Origin: Saprospiraceae bacterium
GTDB lineage: Bacteria; Bacteroidota; Bacteroidia; Chitinophagales; Saprospiraceae
Assembly: GCA_016710115.1 (NCBI GenBank)
Contig: JADJLN010000010.1
Location: 1 to 64,000 of the forward strand
Direction: 5' to 3'
Length of the DNA stretch: 64,000 nucleotides
Of the stretch, positions 1 through 7,770 are shown one piece after another. Each line of letters begins with the position of its first letter. The first letter of the stretch is position 1. The translations under genes and the position numbers were made by a program. The notes below the pieces were generated by a model. The model did no database searches. It was not told the DNA's origin and saw only the letters and a program-made list of their open reading frames with translations.

Positions 1-178
1 CCTCATGAATACATGCCTCCGGAGATGGGGGAATAATGGGGAGGGGACATACACCGCTGTTCCGTTAAACATTGAACATCAGAGCATAGCTCTGACTTTG
101 GGCTGTAAAGCGTCTTTGTTGCATTGCTAGACCTGTAATGTGAACACGAACACGGGAACACGGAACAGGAACCTGTAA
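1..178. other. Leading non-coding stretch, no gene recognised
   Basis: No reading frame here resembles a known protein. The last part is a low-complexity purine/C run around 140-175 built from repeats of AACACGGAAC-like words. Recognisable Mfd coding begins just after it, near 185. The mfd start codon is not visible and may be lost to an indel. Confidence 0.4.
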
Positions 179-1942
179 TTATTCCCGAACACCTACATTT
201 TGCCGTGGAGAACCTGCAACGGCTGCCCAGTGCCTATCGGCAAGATGAGCGGATCGTCCGCCTGACAAAAGCTTGAAGAACACAACAAGGGCGCATATCC
301 CTGACCAATCTGGCCGGGGCGCAGGATTGCTTGTCCTACTCGCCACCCACCTCCAACACGTCACCCCGGCTGCAACTGTGGATCGCCCAGGACCGGAAGA
401 GGCCGCCTATGTGCAGAATTCCCCGGGCAAAGCGCTGCCGGAACGCACTCAGTCGCCTCGAAGGACTCTTCAAGCGACCGGGTTATTTCGCCGAACTGAG
501 CAATCCAGAATATCCTGCTGCGCACCGAGGTGGTCAACCAGATCGCTCCGACAGCCGCACACCGGAGAGATCGTCACCTACCCGGGAGGCCTCGCTCGAA
601 AAAGGCACTTCAGCCGGAGGCCCTGGCCAAACCGGATCAGTATCGTCAAGGGAAAAATCTGGATCTGGATTTCATCCTCGGAGGTTCTCTCGGAATACGG
701 CTCGAGAAAGTCGACTTTGTCTACGAACCGGGGCAATTCCCATCCGTGGGGGCATTGTTGACATCTTCCTCCTTGCTGTAATGAATGGCCTTACAGGGTA
801 GAGCTTTTGACGTCGAGGTGGAGAGCATCCGCACCTTCGACCCCATGACCCAGCTGTCGCGGCAACGGGTTGAACGTGGGTGAACATCATCCCCGATGCG
901 CACAAAGGGTACGACCCCAAACAGAAGACCGACCTCCTGTCCATCCTGCCGGAAAATGCAGCGATCTGGATCGCGATCCGGGCTTCCTGCTGGATAAGTG
1001 TCAGGAAGCATTTGCCAGGGCGATGGACTATGTACCGGACGTCCTGCCCGGCGAAGAAGAAAAGCTGGTCGCTATCTTCAGGGAGCGCCCCTTCATCCCG
1101 CCCGGTGAGATCATCGACCGGTTGGGAGGTTATACCATCATTTTTACCGACAAGGTACCCGCTGCCTACAAGACCAATGTGACCATCGATATGTCCGGTC
1201 GAGCACACCCCAGCTTCAACAAAATTTCGACCTCCTGATCCGGGATCTGCGCACCCCAATGACCAAAGGGATATACATTTTACCTGTTCACGGATAACCC
1301 CGCAGGTCGAGCGTTTCCACGCCATCTTCGAGGAGCTGCAGCGGGGTCATTTTTCATGCGGTGACCATAGGAAGCCACCGAGGTTCATCGATGATGAAAT
1401 GAAGATCCTGTGTTATACCGACCATCAGATCTTCAACCGCTACCACGCCTACAAACTGCGTCGGGTTTTACACGTGACCGAGGCCATGAACCTGCGCATG
1501 ATCCGTGAACTGGTACCGGGCGATTTTGCTTGACCCATATCGATCACGGCGTCGGGGCGGTATTCCGGCCCGGAGAAGATCGAGGTGAACGGGCACGTCC
1601 AGAATCGTGCGGATCATTTACAAGAACAACGACATTCTGTAGCGTCGGGATCAACTCCCTGCACAAGCTGGCCAAGTACATCGGTAAGGATGGCACTGAG
1701 CCCCAATCTGAGCAAGCTGGGCTCCGAGACCTGGAAGAACCTCAAGGCCAAGACCAGAAAAAGGTCAAGGATATTGCCGGGAACTTATTGCCCTCTATGC
1801 CCGAAGGCGAGCGGCACCGGGTTTGCCTTTGCCCCGGATGGTTGTTGCAGAATGAGCTGGAAGCCTCATTTATCTATGAGGATACGCCCGATCAGTTTAC
1901 CTCCACCACGGACGTCAGGCAGGATATGGAGCGGGCCAACCC

Positions 1943-2197
1943 ATGGACCGGCTGATCTGCGGCGACAATGGGTTCGGGAAGACAGAGGTGGCTGTGCGGG
2001 CGGCCTTCAAGGCCGTCGTGAATGGCAAGCAGGTGGCCATCCTGGTGCCCACCACCATCCTGGCGTTGCAGCACCAGAAAACATTTTCTGAGCGCCTCAG
2101 TGATTTCGGGTGTCGGGTAGATTGCATCAACCGATTCCGCAGCAGCGCGGACAAAAAGCGGATCCTCGGCGAACTGGGGGAGGGAAGGTCGATGTGA
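1943..2197 (+). CDS. mfd: Mfd fragment with Walker A motif
   Basis: This intact 84-codon piece of the broken mfd frame carries the translocase Walker A region (GDNGFGKTE, usually GDVGFGKTE) and motif Ia (VPTTILALQHQKTFSERL). It is bounded on both sides by frameshifts and is not an independent gene. The adjacent DEEQKFG motif II lies in another frame immediately downstream. Confidence 0.6.
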   Translation: MDRLICGDNGFGKTEVAVRAAFKAVVNGKQVAILVPTTILALQHQKTFSERLSDFGCRVDCINRFRSSADKKRILGELGEGRSM

Positions 2198-2877
2198 TCA
2201 TCGGCACCCATGCTCTGCCGGGCAAGGATGTCAAATTCAAAGACGGGCCTGCTGATCGTGGATGAGAGCAGAAATTCCGGGTCAGTTCCAAGGGAAAACT
2301 CCGCTCCATCAAGGTGAATGGATACTCCTGACCCCTGACCGCCACCCCATCCGCGGACACTGCAGTTCAGCCTGATGGCCGCAAGGGATATGTCCATCAT
2401 CCGGACCCCGCCACCCAACCGCCAGCCCATTCACACGGAGGCGATTTTCAGTGAGGAGATCATCCGCAGTGCCATCCTCAACGAGGTGCAGCGTGGAGGT
2501 CAGGTGTGTTTGTCCACAACCGGGTAAAGAGCCTCAGCGAGGTGGCGGATTGGTCCAGCGTCTCTGTCCGGATGTCCGGATCGCCGGGCTCATGGTCAGA
2601 TGGAAGCAGACAAGCTGGAAAAGACTCTTACGGCATTCATTGATGGTGATTCGATGTGCTGGTGAGCACCAATATCATCGAGACGGGACTGGACATCCCC
2701 AATGCCAATACGATGATCATCAACAATGCTCACCAGTACGGGCTGAGCGATCTGCATCCAGTTGCGCGGCCGGGTGGGGCGTTCGAATACCAAGGCGTAC
2801 TGTTATCTCATTCCATCCGCCCCTGCCGGTGATGACCCCTGAAGCTCGCAAGCGAATAAAGACCATCGAAGATTTCA

Positions 2878-3561
2878 GTGACAGGTAGTGGCTTCCATAT
2901 TGCCATGAAAGACCTGGACATTCGCGGGGCCGGAAACATGCTGGGCGGGGAGCAGAGCGGGTTTATTTCGGAGATCGGATTCGAGACCTTCCAGCGCATC
3001 CTGGATGAAGCCATCCAGGAACTAAAGGAGGAGGATTTTGCTGATACCTTCCATGAAGAACAGGGGGTGCACCGCCTGTTCGTCCGGGATGTGACTGTGG
3101 ATACCGATGCGGAAATGCACATCCCGGATGAATATGTGTCCAGTATCCAGGAGCGACTGAACCTCTATACCCAGCTCGACGAGGTGGAAACCGAGGAGGA
3201 CCTGCAGACCTTCAGTGACATGCTCACCGACCGGTTTGGAAAAATACCGGATGAGGTAAATGAACTCTTTGACGGACTTCGCCTGCGGTGGATCTGCAAG
3301 GAGCTGGGCTTCGAGCGTCTGGTGTTGAAGAATGGCAAGCTGCGCGCCTACTTCGTCCAGAACCCGCAATCGGCATTCTATGACAGTGCGACCTTCAAGA
3401 ACCTGTTTACGGTGATGGCCAACAAGGGGAAAGCGCTGGGTCTGTCCATCAAGGAGGTGCGCAATCATTTGCTGGTGGCCAGGGATGATGTCCGGGATCT
3501 GCGCCAGGCCCGGCGTGTGCTGCAGGAGTTGAAAGTGGCGCTGGATGGAGGGGAGGAGTGA
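2878..3561 (+). CDS. mfd: Mfd C-terminal fragment (intact last 227 codons)
   Basis: This is the longest unbroken part of mfd. It starts inside translocase motif VI/TRG, with FHIAMKDLDIRGAGNMLGGE as the diagnostic sequence, and runs through the C-terminal D7 domain to the natural stop. The D7 domain autoinhibits UvrA binding in the family. The end TGA at 3559-3561 is followed by an imperfect GTTGAG...CTCAAC hairpin near 3566-3593 before the convergent response-regulator gene. The nominal start codon is not biological, because the true start is upstream in other frames. Confidence 0.75.
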   Translation: MTGSGFHIAMKDLDIRGAGNMLGGEQSGFISEIGFETFQRILDEAIQELKEEDFADTFHEEQGVHRLFVRDVTVDTDAEMHIPDEYVSSIQERLNLYTQLDEVETEEDLQTFSDMLTDRFGKIPDEVNELFDGLRLRWICKELGFERLVLKNGKLRAYFVQNPQSAFYDSATFKNLFTVMANKGKALGLSIKEVRNHLLVARDDVRDLRQARRVLQELKVALDGGEE

Positions 3562-3690
3562 AGGAGTTGAGGAAAGATAGAGATTTCTCAACAAGCCAGC
3601 ACGCGTTTCCTTTCAGGACCAACTGGTCGAAAACCATTCCTGTAAACGAGAATCATCCTGGACACCAGGCACCATAGATGATTGGTCGGA

Positions 3691-4326
3691 TCACACCAAA
3701 CCCTCTTTCAATGCTTTGGATACAGCCGCACCGACCGAGTGCACCTGCAGTTTTTCATAGATATTGGAAATGTGCTTGTTGACAGTGGCATAAGTGACAA
3801 AGCACTTGTCAGCGATCATTTTGTAGCTGTATCCTTCAACCAGCAAACCCAGAATTTCTTGTTCCCTGTTCGTCAATTCGATCCGACTTTCTGGAGGTTG
3901 GCTGTTGTTTCGGTGCAACAACTTCAGCACCTTGCTGGCCACGGAAGGGGTCATCGGCGCACCTCCATTCATCACTTCCTGTATGCCTTCCAATAATTTC
4001 ATCGGGGAGTTCTGCTTGATGATGTACCCGTCTGCGCCACCACAAATCGCTTCCAGGATCTTGTTCTCATCCTCAAAAATAGTCTGCATGATCACCTTGA
4101 CCCTGGGGAAGGCCGCCTTGACCAGTTTCAGACCCTCAATGCCATCCACATAAGGCATGTTGATATCCATCAGGATCACATCCGGTCGGCAACGCTCCAC
4201 ACGAGCGACCACCTCCCGACAATCTTCGAAGGTTCCGGCACAGTGCATACCTTCCATAGCATCCAGAAGAAGCTCCAGACCTTCCCGCCTGGCTTTATTG
4301 TCGTCGAATATGGCCACATTAATCAT
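3691..4326 (-). CDS. LuxR/NarL-family response regulator
   Basis: This 211-residue two-component response regulator acts as a DNA-binding transcription factor. The N-terminal receiver domain starts INVAIFDDNKARREG, with acidic pocket DD at residues 8-9, phospho-acceptor Asp54 in DVILMDINMP and a conserved Lys near residue 105. The C-terminal LuxR HTH reads LTNREQEILGLLVEGYSYKM then TYATVNKHISNIYEKLQV. I chose the ATG at 4326 because the longer open frame upstream has no family similarity. It lies 19 nt after the stop of the propeller histidine kinase on the same strand, so the two are almost certainly a cognate pair in one operon. Target genes cannot be told from sequence; the giant surface-protein gene just upstream of the pair is one candidate. 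Confidence 0.9.
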   Translation of the reverse strand: MINVAIFDDNKARREGLELLLDAMEGMHCAGTFEDCREVVARVERCRPDVILMDINMPYVDGIEGLKLVKAAFPRVKVIMQTIFEDENKILEAICGGADGYIIKQNSPMKLLEGIQEVMNGGAPMTPSVASKVLKLLHRNNSQPPESRIELTNREQEILGLLVEGYSYKMIADKCFVTYATVNKHISNIYEKLQVHSVGAAVSKALKEGLV

Positions 4327-4345
4327 GATGTATTGCAGTTTGTCC

Positions 4346-7300
4346 TCAGAATTCCATGTTGTTTTTTCCAGATATTTCCCAGGTATAGACCACGGTCGTG
4401 CCCTCGCCAGATATCGAATGAATCTCCAGTTGCCCACCCACTTCTCTGGCCCGAATGCGCATGTTTTCCAGGCCATTGCCACCGAGGGACAGCTTTTTTT
4501 GACTGGAGTGGCCGGTGTCAAAGCCAACGCCATCATCCTGGATGCGCATCTGAATCTGTCGGCCCAGGGCTTTGATATGGATTGAGATATGCTTGCTTTG
4601 GGCATATTTCAAGGCGTTATTCACAGCTTCCTTGAACACCATGTATACATTTCGTCGCTGAACCATATTCATTTCCAGATGTATGATTTCCTGATCATGG
4701 GTCAGGTCGATGACACAGGTGTGAATATCCTGATGTTCGGAGATATAGGCCCTCATCCGCCGGATCACATGCTCCATCCGGTCATTGTCCGACTTGATGG
4801 CCCACACGATATCATTGATCGACTCCATCACCTGGGTAGAGCTGTCGCCGATGCGATCCAGCATGTCCACGGCCACCTGGTCATTTTCCCTGATCTTCTT
4901 TTTGGCGACGGCACTGAAGATGGCAATGCTGGACAGGGTGGAGCCGATCTCATCGTGCAGATCCTTGGAGATCCGGTTGCGCAGCAGATGGCGCTTTTCC
5001 TTTTCCTTGATCCGGTAGCGCACGGCCGAATAGATCAGGGAGATCAAGGCACCAATGGCCAGGGTGCGAAACCACCAGGTGGCCCACCAGGGTGGCAGGA
5101 TATTCAGGCGGATGGTGGCCGCATCAAGGTTCCAGACTTGATCTGCGTTTCGGCCCTGAACGGTGAATGTATAATGCCTGGGACTCAAATTGGTGTAGGT
5201 CGCTTCGTGCAGGTCGCCGGCATCCACCCAGTCCCGGTCAAAACCCACCAGTCGGTAGCGAAATCGATTCTTTGCCGGGTGGGTCAGGTCCAGGCAGGCA
5301 AACTCGAATGTGATCATGCGCTGGGTATGATCAAGGGTGATTTCCTGAAGATACTCAACGGGCCGCTCCAGCCGAAATAAGGTGGAATCCGTATTCGGTG
5401 CCCGGGAGAACTCCACTCTCCGATTGATGATCCTCAGGCCATTGATGACAACGGGTGATGGTCCAGCGGATTGATAGAAATCCTCGGGATCGAACCAGGT
5501 CAGTCCGCCAACCCCGCCGAAGACCATCCGCCCGTCAGGCATCCGAACGTAGGCCCCCTTGTTGAATTCGTTGTGCTGGAGTCCATCCTCCTGCACAAAT
5601 GTGCGCAGGCACTTTCCTGACGGGCTGAAGATGCACAACCCCTGGTTCGTACTTAGCCAGAAGTTGTCATGATCATCGCAGAGAATGCCATAGATCACAT
5701 TGTCCGGCAATCCCTCCCTGGTGGTAAAATGATCGCAATCCCCGTTTTCCAGGTTGAGGCGGTTCAGTCCGGAATAGGTGCCCACCCAGAGGTACCGGTC
5801 AGGCTGGTGGGGATCCTTTGCCAGGGAGAGGATACGATTACCCGTCAGGGAACGTGGATTGTTTTCCAGATGGAGGAAGTGTGTCCATCTTTTCGATTGC
5901 GGTTCAAACCGGAACAAACCCCCATCCGACATACCGAGCCAGATGGCGTGATCCGCTGACTCCATCCAAACCTGCAATTTCCCGAACAGGAACCCTTGAG
6001 GATGCCGGTCAAACACATGCGGCGTCCAGGGTCCATTGGCAGATTGACGTTGATACAGGGTCAGATGGGGCAGGTCTTTCAGAAGGTTGGGGACTTCGGC
6101 ACAATTGACCAACCAGGTCTTTTTATCAGATGTGGCAAAAGGCCTGTACTGGATCAGTCGGCCGAACGAAAATGGCCAGGACAACTGCCTGATTGTACGG
6201 CCCAGGGTGTCACATTCATACCAAAACATCTTCTCTTTCTGATGGAACAATTGCCAAATCTGTCCATCTCCGGACAGACAAGAGAATCTCTCGATCCTGA
6301 TATTATTGGTCAAGTGATAGGAATCAGCTTTCCAGACCTCTGTCAATTTTCGGGTATTCAGATCGAGGATTTCTGTCCGGGTGATGTCATTTTTGACAAT
6401 TTTATTTCCTGTCAGGGCATACAGAGGAGGGCTACTGGGACCGATATGTTGATCGCCCAGATACTGAAATCGTTCTACCCGGCTACGGTACTGATAAAGG
6501 CCATAGCCACTGGTTGGAAACCAGATGTTCCCATTATGGTCCTCATAGGGAGAGGAGCACAGCATCTTCCAGTATGTGGAAAAGGCCTCGATCCCGGATT
6601 TCCGGAGGAGGGTAATGCGCTCCCTGTCCGGATCGACCTGGTAGAAATGCTGGATGACGCCAGGTGCATACAGTCGACCCTGACGATCGATCATCGCCGG
6701 AGAAATGAACTCTTGCACGACTGATCGGGGCAACCGGATCGTGCGATGCGACTGGCCCGTCTGTGGGTTGAGCATCTCTATCTGGTCCAGGTCGAATAGC
6801 CAGATCACCTTCCGGAGCGTATCTTCCAGGACGGGTGCATGACGGAAATGCTTCATGGCCTCAGCATGGCGGACCGGTCGGGCCCAACGGAAGCGTGCTG
6901 TGCCTTCACGATAATTCAGGGCATAGCTTACCAGGGTGTCGCCCATGATCCAGGAAACACCGTACTTCTTCGACAAGAGGATATTCAGGTTGAGCCCGTC
7001 TGGTGGCAGGCCGCGGAACACCTCCGATGCCGGACGAATCACAAAAGAAGTATGAATGGCTTCCAGGTCCCTGTCGGTCCCTGCCAGATCCGGGATGGAG
7101 ATCACCATCCATCTGCCGGCAGGGTCATTCACCCAGATGTTCTGCCAGGCATCCTCCAGTATAGCAGAGTACCCGGATATCTGCAGCGGATAAAACCTTT
7201 CCGTAGAAGGGTCGAAAAGACACAATCCACGATCGGCAGTGATCAACCAGATCCAGCCCCGGGAATCCACATGGATGACCTTCACATCATTGTGTGGCAG

Positions 7301-7351
7301 GGACGGGGTCATCCTGAAGATGCGTGAAGACCCTGACCCGGTAGCCATCAT
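4346..7351 (-). CDS. Two-component propeller sensor histidine kinase, main part
   Basis: This is the body of a membrane sensor kinase. The periplasmic part holds Reg_prop beta-propeller blades (for example GWIWLITADRGLCLF, AIWLGMSDGGLFRF, YLWVGTYSGLNRLN, NFWLSTNQGLCIF). A Y_Y_Y Ig-like domain (RFRYRLVGFDRDWVDAG) and one transmembrane helix (WFRTLAIGALISLIYSAV) follow. The cytoplasmic end is a HisKA_3 dimerisation/phospho-acceptor segment (SKDLHDEIGSTLSS, with the His that is phosphorylated) and an HATPase_c domain (N-box EAVNNALKYA, IQDDGVGFD, GGNGLENM). The signal peptide and first blade lie in another frame at 7287-7625. Dropping one G from the run at 7305-7308 joins the two parts as DDPSLPHND. 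The real start is therefore 7625 and full length is about 1,090 residues. The HisKA_3 type matches the LuxR-type regulator next to it. Confidence 0.9.
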   Translation of the reverse strand: MMATGSGSSRIFRMTPSLPHNDVKVIHVDSRGWIWLITADRGLCLFDPSTERFYPLQISGYSAILEDAWQNIWVNDPAGRWMVISIPDLAGTDRDLEAIHTSFVIRPASEVFRGLPPDGLNLNILLSKKYGVSWIMGDTLVSYALNYREGTARFRWARPVRHAEAMKHFRHAPVLEDTLRKVIWLFDLDQIEMLNPQTGQSHRTIRLPRSVVQEFISPAMIDRQGRLYAPGVIQHFYQVDPDRERITLLRKSGIEAFSTYWKMLCSSPYEDHNGNIWFPTSGYGLYQYRSRVERFQYLGDQHIGPSSPPLYALTGNKIVKNDITRTEILDLNTRKLTEVWKADSYHLTNNIRIERFSCLSGDGQIWQLFHQKEKMFWYECDTLGRTIRQLSWPFSFGRLIQYRPFATSDKKTWLVNCAEVPNLLKDLPHLTLYQRQSANGPWTPHVFDRHPQGFLFGKLQVWMESADHAIWLGMSDGGLFRFEPQSKRWTHFLHLENNPRSLTGNRILSLAKDPHQPDRYLWVGTYSGLNRLNLENGDCDHFTTREGLPDNVIYGILCDDHDNFWLSTNQGLCIFSPSGKCLRTFVQEDGLQHNEFNKGAYVRMPDGRMVFGGVGGLTWFDPEDFYQSAGPSPVVINGLRIINRRVEFSRAPNTDSTLFRLERPVEYLQEITLDHTQRMITFEFACLDLTHPAKNRFRYRLVGFDRDWVDAGDLHEATYTNLSPRHYTFTVQGRNADQVWNLDAATIRLNILPPWWATWWFRTLAIGALISLIYSAVRYRIKEKEKRHLLRNRISKDLHDEIGSTLSSIAIFSAVAKKKIRENDQVAVDMLDRIGDSSTQVMESINDIVWAIKSDNDRMEHVIRRMRAYISEHQDIHTCVIDLTHDQEIIHLEMNMVQRRNVYMVFKEAVNNALKYAQSKHISIHIKALGRQIQMRIQDDGVGFDTGHSSQKKLSLGGNGLENMRIRAREVGGQLEIHSISGEGTTVVYTWEISGKNNMEF

Positions 7352-7625
7352 AGCGATTCAACCCATTCGCAGTGGCCAACCAGAGATACCCCTTGTGGTC
7401 CTGGGCTATCTCATAGACCAGACCTGCCGATAACCCTTCTTTCACGCCAATCACGTCCATATCCAGATAGGCCGTATCCAGCGTGATCTGGGCCTGCACA
7501 TTCAACGGCAGTATGCCCATCCACAAGGTCAGACACCACCCCGGTATCCACGGTACCCGAATTGAACCCGGGGAAGGTTCACCGGGTACAGGCAGCAAAA
7601 GAAAGGAAGATGCGATTGTTCTCAT
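7287..7625 (-). CDS. N-terminal piece of the propeller histidine kinase
   Basis: These 112 codons carry the signal peptide (MRTIASSFLLLPV...NVQAQ) and the first propeller blade (GLSAGLVYEIAQDHKGYLWLA, then ANGLNRYDGYRVRVFTH). The reading continues into the 4346-7351 frame after a one-base shift in a G4 run at 7305-7308, so this is not a separate gene. About 145 bases separate its start from the stop of the giant surface-protein gene, with a strong terminator in between. The kinase therefore probably has its own promoter, but no clear -7 box was seen. Confidence 0.8.
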   Translation of the reverse strand: MRTIASSFLLLPVPGEPSPGSIRVPWIPGWCLTLWMGILPLNVQAQITLDTAYLDMDVIGVKEGLSAGLVYEIAQDHKGYLWLATANGLNRYDGYRVRVFTHLQDDPVPATQ

Positions 7626-7689
7626 CCAGTGGCATCAACAGGCATTCTACCACTCGGGTGGCATATGCCTAAAACTACAGATTTCCAGT

Positions 7690-7729
7690 AAAAAAGCCCC
7701 TCCTGAGTTCGCGAGGATCCAGGAGGGGC
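7690..7729 (-). terminator. Rho-independent terminator after the giant surface-protein gene
   Basis: Arms GCCCCTCCTG (7696-7705) and CAGGAGGGGC (7720-7729) form a perfect 10-bp stem. On the minus strand the stem is followed by a T run (from the A run at 7690-7695). It sits about 40 bases past the stop at 7771 and before the histidine kinase start. Confidence 0.9.
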
Positions 7730-7770
7730 AGGCACCTTCAGGAAGGTGCTTTCATAGTGTGTCTCTCCGT

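Larger units (their letters stand above)
179..3561 (+). pseudogene. mfd: mfd, transcription-repair coupling factor, broken by many frameshifts
   Basis: Mfd is the ATP-driven translocase that removes stalled RNA polymerase and recruits UvrA for strand-specific repair. The whole family length (about 1,100 codons) can be followed, but only by switching frame roughly ten times. Recognisable stretches in order are an N-terminal LQRLPSAYRQDERIVRL segment near 215, a FKRPGYFAEL segment near 470, the UvrB-like LDLDFILG...YEPGQFP region at 650-740, DPKQKTDLLSILPE near 910, and the RNAP-interaction/LHKL part near 1660. The helicase motifs follow: GDNGFGKTEVAVRAAFKAV near 1960, a DE[E]QKF motif near 2260 with a base missing, and STNIIETGLDIPNANT then QLRGRVGRSNTKAY at 2660-2800. 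The final 684 bases are intact. Many breaks fall in short homopolymers, so sequence error is more likely than decay. It converges with the response regulator downstream. Confidence 0.85.

Noticed and set aside
4589..6724. Plus-strand open frames (263 and 242 codons) within the histidine kinase
   Set aside because: They oppose a kinase with clear catalytic motifs and show no recognisable domain.
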